Shown in pieces: positions 40,133 through 47,815 of a stretch of 64,000 nt of DNA. This stretch comes from Parasphingorhabdus halotolerans (GTDB taxonomy: Bacteria; Pseudomonadota; Alphaproteobacteria; Sphingomonadales; Sphingomonadaceae). The translations under genes and the position numbers were made by a program. Numbering within the stretch: position 1 is the stretch's first letter; every line of letters begins with the position of its first letter. The stretch is from contig NZ_CP051217.1 in NCBI RefSeq assembly GCF_012516475.1, positions 2,790,001-2,854,000 of the forward strand, given 5' to 3'. The notes beneath the pieces are model-generated. The model had not been told where the DNA came from, searched no databases, and worked only from the letters and a program-made list of their open reading frames with translations.

Positions 40133-41134
40133 TTAACGGCGTTCCGATACCAACGGACGGTTCATCAACTGCGAAACGACTGATTTCGGATCGGTGTTGC
40201 CTGCAAGCAGCGCGCAGACCGCATCGACTATCGGCATCTCGACACCTCTCGACTGCGCGTCTCTCTGCAGAACTGGCGCGGTATAAGCGCCTTCTGCAAC
40301 GGTATTCCGATCAGATAAAAGTGTTTCTGCAGATTGCCCCTCGCCCAGACCCTTGCCAAGTGAGAAATTCCGGGAGCTGGTAGATGAGCAGGTCAATACC
40401 AAATCGCCCAGTCCGCAAAGGCCGGATAGCGTTTCTGCCTTTGCGCCGCGTGATGCTCCGTAACGCAGCATTTCGGCAAAACCACGGCCGATCAGAGAAG
40501 CGCGTGCATTTTGTCCGAGCCCAGCGCCATCGACAACGCCGCAACCGATGGCGAGCACGTTTTTCACTGCCCCGCCAATTTCCGCGCCGAGAATGTCGTT
40601 AGAGAAATAGGGCCGGAAGCTTGTTTTTGCGATCAACGGGTTGATCTGATCCCAAAGCGCTTCATTCTCGCAGGCCAACGTCAGGGCTGTCGGCAAACCC
40701 TTGGCAACTTCATGTGCGAAAGTCGGCCCGGAAAGGACGGCAAGCGGATTATCGGGCCTGATTTCCTGGGCAACCTCACTCATTAGTAACTGGCTATCCG
40801 CTTCAATGCCCTTGCAGCATAATATTATGGCGGCGTTGGTCTCCGGCAGGGTGGCAAGGCAGCTACGCAAATGCTGCGCAGGTGTTACCATCAATAAAAC
40901 ATCTCGTTCGGCCATGTCCGCAATGTCGAGTGTTGCTCGGATATTTTGTCGTAAGGAATGACTGCTGAGGAACATCCGGTTTTCATGAGCTTGGTTGACC
41001 TGCTCTACGACTTCCGGTTCGCGGGCCCATAGTAGTAATTCATCCTGACCTTCTGAGAGCACCTGTGCCAATGCGGTACCCCAGGCACCGGCGCCCACTA
41101 CACCAATTCTCGCTTTGGCATGTACAACGATCAT
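40133..41134 (-). CDS. gpsA: Glycerol-3-phosphate dehydrogenase [NAD(P)+]
   Basis: A 333-residue enzyme reducing dihydroxyacetone phosphate to sn-glycerol 3-phosphate for phospholipid synthesis. Rossmann motif GVVGAGAWGTALA (11-23), LSGPTFAHEV (about 135-144), and the catalytic Lys in GGAVKNVLAIGCG (about 190). It starts within the tsaD stop (ATGA overlap), an arrangement common in alphaproteobacteria. Confidence 0.96.
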   Translation of the reverse strand: MIVVHAKARIGVVGAGAWGTALAQVLSEGQDELLLWAREPEVVEQVNQAHENRMFLSSHSLRQNIRATLDIADMAERDVLLMVTPAQHLRSCLATLPETNAAIILCCKGIEADSQLLMSEVAQEIRPDNPLAVLSGPTFAHEVAKGLPTALTLACENEALWDQINPLIAKTSFRPYFSNDILGAEIGGAVKNVLAIGCGVVDGAGLGQNARASLIGRGFAEMLRYGASRGAKAETLSGLCGLGDLVLTCSSTSSRNFSLGKGLGEGQSAETLLSDRNTVAEGAYTAPVLQRDAQSRGVEMPIVDAVCALLAGNTDPKSVVSQLMNRPLVSERR

Positions 41135-42164
41135 GCTTTCACCCCCGCACCACGCGCTTTTTCAGCGTTCGGATCAAGTGGCCAGCGGGGGCGTGCCGGG
41201 GCGTCCAGACCATCGATAAGTCCAGCGGCAAATCGCTCCGCTCCGGCCCATGCGATCATCGCAGCATTGTCGGTGCAAAGCCACAATGGCGGCGCGGTAA
41301 ATTCCATGCCGTGGTCCGCCGCGAGCTGCTTGAGCATAGCGCGGATCGGTCCGTTTGCAGCCACACCGCCTGCAACGACGAGACTAGGCACGGGGTCGTT
41401 TTCGCGAATGGCTTTTTCCAGTCGGTCCATCAAACAATCGACGGTGGCTTGCTGAAATGACGCAGCGATGTCTTGCGGTTGATATTCCCCGCTTTGGTGT
41501 GCGCGGACAACGGCGCTCTTCAAACCGGCAAATGAAAAATGCGGTTCCTTTGATTTTAGTAAAGGCCGGGGCAAGGGACGGCAGAAGGGTCTCCAGTTGC
41601 CGCCAACGCCTCGACTTTTGGACCGCCGGGGTAACCTAAACCCAGAATCTTTGCGGTTTTATCAAAAGCCTCTCCAGCCGCATCATCAATCGTTGTTGCG
41701 AGGCGGCGATATCGATTAACGCCCTCGACCCGCAATATCTGACAATGACCGCCCGAGGCCAACAGCAGCAAATATGGAAATTCCAAATCCGGATTTGCCA
41801 GCCTTGGTGACAGAGCATGACCTTCCAGATGGTTAACAGCGATAAGCGGCTTGCCCGCCGCCATTGCCAACGCTTTACCGGTGACAAGCCCGACCATGAC
41901 ACCGCCGATCAAGCCGGGACCAGCGGTAGCGGCAATCGCGTCGACGCCGTCCAGTCTCAATTCGGCGTCATCCAGCGCGGCTTCAATCAGCGGGGTCAAT
42001 ATTTCCGCATGTGCTCGCGCAGCAATTTCCGGCACGACGCCGCCAAAGGGTGCGTGCGCGGCCTCCTGAGCAGCCAGCTTATGGGACAATATTTCGCGGT
42101 TTGAAGTGACCAGCGCTGCTGCTGTTTCATCGCAGCTTGATTCAATACCCAATATGATGCTCAT
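41131..42164 (-). CDS. tsaD: tRNA t6A synthesis protein TsaD (frame interrupted in this sequence)
   Basis: TsaD (Kae1/YgjD) transfers the threonylcarbamoyl group to A37 of ANN-decoding tRNAs, with TsaB, TsaE and TsaC. The 5' part has GIESSCDET, metal-binding HLEGH (about 116-120) and ASGGHCQ; the 3' part has [10 protein letters not shown] and VAGGVAAN. The frame stops at 41556 (VPCPGLY) and resumes in another frame from about 41574. Restoring one T or C at the cccttgcccc run (about 41570) gives [17 protein letters not shown], the usual TsaD sequence, and a product of about 344 residues. The gene is normally essential, so a sequence error is the likely cause. Confidence 0.92.
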
Positions 42165-42205
42165 AAGCCTAGTAGTTAGACACTCGAGCGATTAGAACAA
42201 GACTT

Positions 42206-43192
42206 ATGAGTAACCCGGTTAACGATAATATGGATGATAAAAAAGAAATGCGCCCCGGGATAGACCGGCCCTTGCGTATCGGAACCCGGCAGTCTCCATT
42301 GGCGATGGTGCAAGCCAAGATGGCAGCCAAGGCGATTATCTCTGCGCAGGGATGGCGAAATGATCAAGTTGAACTAGTGCCGATGATTGCCACTGGCGAC
42401 AAAATCCAAGACCGTGCGTTGGCTGATGTCGGCGGGAAAGCGCTTTGGACCAAGGAATTGGACCGCGCTCTCGCTGAAGGCGAGATTGATTGTGCTGTGC
42501 ACAGCATGAAAGATGTTGAAACCATCCGCCCTGATGATTTCACGATCGCCGCTATGCTGGAGCGCGCTGACGTCCATGACCGTTTAATTGGCGCGAAAAC
42601 CATCAAGGATCTGCCTGAGGGCGCGATAGTGGGGACTGCATCCCCGCGCCGCAAGGCCCAGTTGCTGCGCCACCGTCCCGATCTGGATATCCGTTTGATT
42701 CGCGGCAATGTTCAAACGCGTCTGAAAAAAATTGCCGATGGGGAATATAACGCGAGCATATTGGCCGCCGCTGGTCTGGACCGTCTGGACATGGGCGATG
42801 AGGGCCGGAAAATTTCCACCGGGCTGATGTTGCCCGCCCCGTCACAAGGGGCAATTGGCATCGAAACGCTAAGCGATGCGCAGGATGTTCGCCGTCTTTT
42901 GCACGCGATTTCCCATGCCGATACTTTTCGCTCCGTGATAGCGGAGCGCACTTTTCTGGCCGAGTTGACCGCTGATTGTCATAGTCCGGTCGCGGCATTG
43001 GCGAGGGTTCGCGCAAATGATGAAAATACCTCCGAGATAGAGCTGCGCGCGCAGATATTATTGCCCGATGGTAGCGAATCTGTATCGGAAAGCATTGTAT
43101 TTCCTGTAGGAGACGTCAAAGCAGCCGCTAATCTGGCCGGTAAAATGTTGGGTCAGGCCAGCGCCGAACTTAAAGCTGTATTTGGCCGATAA
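42206..43192 (+). CDS. hemC: Hydroxymethylbilane synthase (porphobilinogen deaminase)
   Basis: A 328-residue enzyme joining four porphobilinogens into hydroxymethylbilane for haem, sirohaem or cobalamin. The GTRQSPLA start, VHSMKDV (about 98-104), TASPRRKAQLLR and the dipyrromethane-cofactor Cys258 (TADCHSPVAA) are present. A 15-20 residue N-terminal extension precedes the fold. Only 41 bp separate it from the divergent tsaD gene. It is first in hemC-hemD-mic60. Confidence 0.97.
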   Translation: MSNPVNDNMDDKKEMRPGIDRPLRIGTRQSPLAMVQAKMAAKAIISAQGWRNDQVELVPMIATGDKIQDRALADVGGKALWTKELDRALAEGEIDCAVHSMKDVETIRPDDFTIAAMLERADVHDRLIGAKTIKDLPEGAIVGTASPRRKAQLLRHRPDLDIRLIRGNVQTRLKKIADGEYNASILAAAGLDRLDMGDEGRKISTGLMLPAPSQGAIGIETLSDAQDVRRLLHAISHADTFRSVIAERTFLAELTADCHSPVAALARVRANDENTSEIELRAQILLPDGSESVSESIVFPVGDVKAAANLAGKMLGQASAELKAVFGR

Positions 43193-43869
43193 TGCCGCCT
43201 GTATTGATCTTGCGGCCTGCCGACAGTGCAATGCAAACTCTTAAGCGGGCGAAAAAGCTGGGGCTTGATTGCGTTGCCGACCCATTGTTTTCCATACAGT
43301 CAAAACCGTGGATAGCGCCGCCCAAAACTGATTTTGACGCCCTCATGTTTACCAGCGCCAATGCGGTGCATTATTCGCAAGAGAAACTATATGATTATAG
43401 GGTTTTGCCAGTAGTTTGCGTAGGGCGGGCAACCGCAAAATCCGCGCGCGATGCCGGTTTTCAAGTCGCTGTCACCGGTGATGGCGGGGTCGATGACTTG
43501 ATGGGGCTACTTCCCGGCAATGAATATACCCGAATTTTACGGCTTACCGGAAAGCATCATATCAAAATCGCGCGCAATGACCGCCAGATTACGATCAGAC
43601 AAGTTTATGAATCTGTAGCGCAGCCACTGGGGCGTAAAGCACAGGGCATTATGACGAGCGAAAATGTAACTCTGCTCCACTCTGCGCGAGCAGCAACTAT
43701 CTTGCGTTCAGAAATGGATCGCCTCGGTGTAGAGAGAACGCATACCCATATTGCGGCTTTATCAGAAAATATCGCCACAGCAGCGGGAACCGGCTGGAAA
43801 AGCGTGCAGGCTGCGAGGGTGCCAACCGACGATGCTTTACTGTCATTGGCGAGCGCTCTATGTGGATAA
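43192..43869 (+). CDS. hemD: Uroporphyrinogen-III synthase
   Basis: A 225-residue, fast-evolving enzyme that closes and inverts ring D of hydroxymethylbilane. It is recognised by the N-terminal LILRPADSA, the FTSANAVHY segment (about 54-62) and TLLHSARAATIL near 165, together with its TAATG overlap with hemC. The two-domain alternation of alpha/beta folds fits. The next gene starts 61 bp later. Confidence 0.88.
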   Translation: MPPVLILRPADSAMQTLKRAKKLGLDCVADPLFSIQSKPWIAPPKTDFDALMFTSANAVHYSQEKLYDYRVLPVVCVGRATAKSARDAGFQVAVTGDGGVDDLMGLLPGNEYTRILRLTGKHHIKIARNDRQITIRQVYESVAQPLGRKAQGIMTSENVTLLHSARAATILRSEMDRLGVERTHTHIAALSENIATAAGTGWKSVQAARVPTDDALLSLASALCG

Positions 43870-43930
43870 CATAAAGGTCAGTTAAAGGCCGACACCGCGC
43901 TGTCTGTGCGGACGAACATAAGGAGCCGGA

Positions 43931-44905
43931 ATGAGCCGGGACTACGAAAAATCATCGTCTTCGGGTACAAAAAGCAATCTTACCCGAAATGTATTGATCT
44001 TGATGATTGTGGCATTTGTCGGCGGAGCGATTTTGGCTGGCTGGGTGTTTTCGCGCTACAATCCTTTTGATACTGGGAGCGCTGATACCATCGAAACTTC
44101 GCAAAGCGGCGATGCTGAGGTCACAGACCCAGCTGCCGCGCTCGCCAAGCGGGTTGATGCTGATGGCAAGGTTTTGCCGCCGCCTGCAGCAACTGGGGAC
44201 TCCGACACACTTACTTTGACGTCTGACAAGGAACGCGCGCTAGCGGTTCGGGTCGGTGATCTGGAAGACCGCTTGTCCCGCATCAACGTTCAAGCACAGG
44301 CAGCTTCGGGCAACGCCGCTCGCGCTGAAGGATTGCTTATTGCCTTTGCAGCCAGACGCGCATTGGATCGTGGCTCACCACTTGGTTATATCGAATCGCA
44401 ATTGCGGCTTCGCTTCGGCGATGCGCAACCCAAGGCCGTCACCACAATTGTAAATGCATCGCGCGAACCTGTGACGCTGGAGGAACTGGCCGCCGACCTT
44501 GATGAATTGGGCTCTACGGTCGTTGCAGGCTCTAGCGGGCAGGGTTTCTGGGTCGATATGAAACGGGAACTTTCCGAGCTGTTTGTTATCCGTAAAGAAG
44601 GAACGCCATCCCCTGCGCCGCAGCAGCGCCTTATTCGGGCAAAACGCTATGTTGAAAATGGCAATGTTGAAGCTGCAATTGCCGAGATGGAAAAACTGCC
44701 AGGCATGATGAATGGCAATGAAGATGCCACAAAATGGATGGAAAAAGCGCGGCGCTATAATGAAGCGCGGCGGGCCTTGGACGTGATAGAAACGGCCGCC
44801 ATATTGGAGCCACAGCAGTTGCGGGCGGCAGACGGCGAGCGTGTTGATCAGCCATCGCCATTGGCTCCGGCACTCGGTGCGCCCAAGCCGATACCGGCAC
44901 CTTGA
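43931..44905 (+). CDS. Mic60/mitofilin-like inner membrane protein
   Basis: A 324-residue protein: cytoplasmic N-terminus, one transmembrane helix (about 20-42), an acidic/Pro-Ala linker, a short coiled-coil region (about 85-115) and a helical C-terminal domain including LIRAKRYVENGNVEAAIAEM, where the mitofilin signature lies. Alphaproteobacterial Mic60 homologues (COG4223) typically sit next to the hem genes, and here it directly follows hemC-hemD. Mic60 shapes intracytoplasmic membranes and mitochondrial cristae. The coiled coil is much shorter than usual, so the assignment rests on context plus C-terminus. Confidence 0.65.
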   Translation: MSRDYEKSSSSGTKSNLTRNVLILMIVAFVGGAILAGWVFSRYNPFDTGSADTIETSQSGDAEVTDPAAALAKRVDADGKVLPPPAATGDSDTLTLTSDKERALAVRVGDLEDRLSRINVQAQAASGNAARAEGLLIAFAARRALDRGSPLGYIESQLRLRFGDAQPKAVTTIVNASREPVTLEELAADLDELGSTVVAGSSGQGFWVDMKRELSELFVIRKEGTPSPAPQQRLIRAKRYVENGNVEAAIAEMEKLPGMMNGNEDATKWMEKARRYNEARRALDVIETAAILEPQQLRAADGERVDQPSPLAPALGAPKPIPAP

Positions 44906-44916
44906 TAGTTGGCGCC

Positions 44917-45315
44917 TTAATCGGTACCAAGAAACAGCGCGGATAATTCCGCCGGAACCCGGACGGGCCGCTGGCTGGTGCGGTCAATAATCGCCCAGTT
45001 GGTTTTGGCCTCCACCTTTATCTTGCCGTCTGCGCCAGTGAAGCGGACATTGCGCCAGAACCGCGCGCCCTTGGGCGGATCGGATATCCATGTTTCGCCG
45101 GTCACGATGTCCCCCGCGCCGACATTGCCGCGATAATCAATCTCGTGCCGACTGACGACCCAGATATAACGGTCGATGGCGTCCTGCGACGCGATGGCGT
45201 TCCAGTGGCTGGTCGCCATCTCCTGAATCCACCGCACCCAGACCGCATTGTTAACATGGCCTAGTTCGTCAATGTCGGATGGCTGGGCGGTTATGGTGAG
45301 GGTGAAGGGGTTCAG
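44917..45315 (-). CDS. Acyl-CoA thioesterase, hotdog fold (start unclear)
   Basis: A 4HBT-type thioesterase. The frame includes the family motif DIDELGHVNNAVW, then WIQEMATSHW, RGNVGAGD and NWAIIDRT. The first GTG in frame (45237) lies after that motif and would cut off the catalytic part. The only upstream start in frame is CTG 45315 with GGAG ahead of it, used here; the product is then about 132 residues. Alternatively one base is missing and the ATG at 45365 (ribosome site AGGAAA) in another frame is the real start. It follows the mic60 gene convergently. Confidence 0.75.
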   Translation of the reverse strand: MNPFTLTITAQPSDIDELGHVNNAVWVRWIQEMATSHWNAIASQDAIDRYIWVVSRHEIDYRGNVGAGDIVTGETWISDPPKGARFWRNVRFTGADGKIKVEAKTNWAIIDRTSQRPVRVPAELSALFLGTD

Positions 45316-45396
45316 GGGCTGCTCCTGTGCAGGGGAGTGAGTGCAGGAAAAATGCTTTCTGCCATAATTCTATTTCCTAAATCATTCAGCATGATC

Positions 45397-45551
45397 TGCC
45401 CTCTCCCATAGGGAGAGGCAACCGAAACTTGGCAGCTTGGCTGCCTAGTGGAGGTCGGTGAGGGGATGAAACTCTAGAGCGTAGCCCCTCACCGAGCGGC
45501 GCTAAACAGCAAGCTGTTAAGCTCTACTTGCCTCTCCCCACGGGAGAGGCA
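45397..45551. repeat. REP-like composite palindrome
   Basis: Outer arms at 45397-45422 and 45529-45551 (cctctccc...gggagagg type) are inverted copies and each is also a hairpin. Between them ggtcggtgagggg (45453 region) pairs with cccctcaccga (45485 region). I know such CCTCTCCC/GGTGAGGGG intergenic blocks from many proteobacterial genomes. It fills the space between ptrB and the thioesterase gene and may stop transcription in both directions. Confidence 0.75.
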
Positions 45552-45556
45552 GAAAC

Positions 45557-47638
45557 TCACTCAGCCATTCCCATCTGCCAAAGGATAAACGCATATTCCT
45601 CGGCGGTTTCCTGCACGCGGTTCCAGCGGCCGGATTTGCCGCCATGCCCTGCGCCCATGTTGATTTTCATCAGCAGCATATTGTCATCGGTCTTGGTGGC
45701 GCGCAGTTTTGCTGTCCATTTCGCTGGCTCCCAATAAGTCACGCGCGGATCGTTGAGGCCGCCGGTAATCAGCATCGGCGGATAATCCTGCGCGCTGACA
45801 TTATCATAGGGCGAATAGCTGCGGATATATTCAAACGCGGCCTTGTCGGTAATGGGATTGCCCCATTCCGGCCACTCGCCCGGTGTCAGCGGCAGGCTTT
45901 CATCCTGCATGGTGTTAAGCACATCGACAAACGGGACATGCGCGACCACCGCGCCCCACAGATCGGGGTCGCTATTGACGATGGCGCCCATCAGCTCGCC
46001 GCCCGCGCTGCCGCCCGATGCGGTTACCGATCCTTTGCTGGTGTAACCTTTGTCGATCAGGCCTTTGGCGACATCGACAAAATCATTGAAGGTATTTTCG
46101 CGCTGCATCAGCTTGCCCTGCAAATACCAGTTCCGGCCCAAATCATCGCCGCCGCGAATATGGGCGATGGCATAGATGAACCCGCGATCTACGAGGCTGA
46201 GCCGCGAGGTTGAAAAGCTTGGCGGCACGGCATAACCATAAGCGCCGTAAGCATAGAGATGCAGCGGCGCGCTACCATCCAGTTTCGTGCCGTTCTTATA
46301 GACCAGGGAAGCCGGAACCATCGCGCCGTCACGGGCTTTGATCGTCAGCCGCTCGGTTGTATATTCCGAAGCGTCATAGCCGGAGGGAATTTCCTGTACC
46401 TTGAGCGTTTCAAGGCTCTTGCCTGCGAGGCTGTAATCATAAACCGTATCCGGCGTAACCATGGATTCGTAGGACAGCCGCATCTTGCTCACATCAAATT
46501 CGGGATTATCGTCAAGGCCGGCATTATAGCTGGCTTCGGGAAACGCGATGCGCTCAAATGCAGTGGGCGCGTCATAAGACCGTATCTCCACCTGATCGAG
46601 GCCATTTTCGCGGCCTTCGGTGACGAAGAAATCCTTAAACGGCGTCATGTCGGTCAGATAAAATTCATCCGATCCGGCGATCAGCGTTGACCACTCACCC
46701 GGATTATCAAACTTGGCCGATGCCAGCCGGAAATTCACATGATCATCATTGGTCAGGATATAGAGCGTATCATCATGCTCCTCTACCGAATATTCGCGGC
46801 CCTTTTTGCGCGGCGAAATCAGGATTGGTTCGGCGCGCGGATTATCGGTAGGGACCAGCCGCACTTCGCTTGTTTCATTATCACCGGTGGCGATGGCGAT
46901 AAACTTTTCCGAATGGGTCAGACCGATGCCAACGGTAAACCCGTCCTGCTCTTCTTTATAAAGCTCGATATCATCTTTGATATCGGTACCCAGCACATGG
47001 AGCCGCGCATTGTCCGTCCGCCAGTTTTCATTTGCCAGTCCGTAAAGCAGGCACTTTGAGTCCGCAGACCAGACCAGACTGGAAAGCGTGCCGGGGATGA
47101 CGTCCGGCAAATCTTCGCCTGTCGCCAAATCGCGGATATGGGCTTCAAACCGTTCCGAGCCGTTATCGTCATAGGCATAGGCGAGCAGCTTGCCGTCCGG
47201 CGACACTGAAAACGCGCCCAACCGAAAATAATCCTTGCCCTTGGCCAATTCGTTTTCATCAAGGATCAGCCGGTCTTCATCTTCGACCCACGCGGATTTG
47301 CGGTACCATTTCTTATACTGCGCGCCCTCGTCAAAAGCGGTCCAGTACATCCAGTCCCCGTCTTTCTGCGGTACGGAAGACTCATCTTCTTTAATCCGCG
47401 CCTTCATCTCGGTAAACAGCTCGTCGGTCAGCGGTTTTTGCGCCGCCATATTTTGCTGGAACCACTGGTTCTCGGCTTTCAGATATTCCAGCACATCTTC
47501 ATCATCGACCGTGGGATAGCTTTGATCTTTCAGCCAGAAATAGGGGTCTTCAATCGTGTAGCCGTGGCGCTCGTAACTATGCGGGCGTTGCTCTGCGATG
47601 GGCGGGGATGTCATTGGTGTGGCTTTGGTTTCCGTCAT
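45557..47638 (-). CDS. ptrB: Oligopeptidase B (S9 prolyl oligopeptidase family)
   Basis: A 693-residue serine peptidase cleaving after basic residues in short peptides. A seven-bladed propeller (about 85-420) is followed by the alpha/beta hydrolase domain with Ser544 (SGGSAGGEL), Asp630 (GGLNDPRV) and His665 (GAGHGGKSGR). The family signature RGGDDLGRNWYLQGK is at about 495-509. As read, it starts at ATG 47638 and would be cytoplasmic. In the same frame, however, an ATG at 47725 begins a perfect signal peptide (ending QPALAQ) that is cut by an amber codon at 47696-47698. See that entry. Confidence 0.95.
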   Translation of the reverse strand: MTETKATPMTSPPIAEQRPHSYERHGYTIEDPYFWLKDQSYPTVDDEDVLEYLKAENQWFQQNMAAQKPLTDELFTEMKARIKEDESSVPQKDGDWMYWTAFDEGAQYKKWYRKSAWVEDEDRLILDENELAKGKDYFRLGAFSVSPDGKLLAYAYDDNGSERFEAHIRDLATGEDLPDVIPGTLSSLVWSADSKCLLYGLANENWRTDNARLHVLGTDIKDDIELYKEEQDGFTVGIGLTHSEKFIAIATGDNETSEVRLVPTDNPRAEPILISPRKKGREYSVEEHDDTLYILTNDDHVNFRLASAKFDNPGEWSTLIAGSDEFYLTDMTPFKDFFVTEGRENGLDQVEIRSYDAPTAFERIAFPEASYNAGLDDNPEFDVSKMRLSYESMVTPDTVYDYSLAGKSLETLKVQEIPSGYDASEYTTERLTIKARDGAMVPASLVYKNGTKLDGSAPLHLYAYGAYGYAVPPSFSTSRLSLVDRGFIYAIAHIRGGDDLGRNWYLQGKLMQRENTFNDFVDVAKGLIDKGYTSKGSVTASGGSAGGELMGAIVNSDPDLWGAVVAHVPFVDVLNTMQDESLPLTPGEWPEWGNPITDKAAFEYIRSYSPYDNVSAQDYPPMLITGGLNDPRVTYWEPAKWTAKLRATKTDDNMLLMKINMGAGHGGKSGRWNRVQETAEEYAFILWQMGMAE

Positions 47639-47725
47639 GGTTGTTTCTGCTGCTTCTTCCTGTGCGAGTGCGGGCTGCGCGATCAGTGCCGCTGCCTATA
47701 CCAAAGGCAAAATAGGGAGTTTCAT
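47639..47725 (-). other. Amber-interrupted signal peptide of ptrB
   Basis: In frame with ptrB, the 29 codons upstream read MKLPILPLV-stop-AAALIAQPALAQEEAAETT. Apart from the TAG codon at 47696-47698 this is a textbook Sec signal with an AxA cleavage site. A single substitution (for example TGG or CAG to TAG) explains it. Either export of the enzyme was lost, with translation restarting at 47638, or the base is a sequence error, or the codon is suppressed. Confidence 0.85.
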
Positions 47726-47815
47726 AAGCGCCCGCTTTCGGTGAAATAAGTGGCGAAAACGGTCTGAAACACCTATGTGTTTGGTAACACGCTAATTCAA
47801 GGAGTTTTCGCCGCT

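Noticed and set aside
41556..41600. Programmed frameshift in tsaD
   Set aside because: No slippery heptamer with a downstream pseudoknot is evident, and three other genes show similar single-base losses.
47696..47698. TAG as pyrrolysine or programmed readthrough
   Set aside because: No Pyl genes or stop-context signal are visible; a substitution or an error is simpler.
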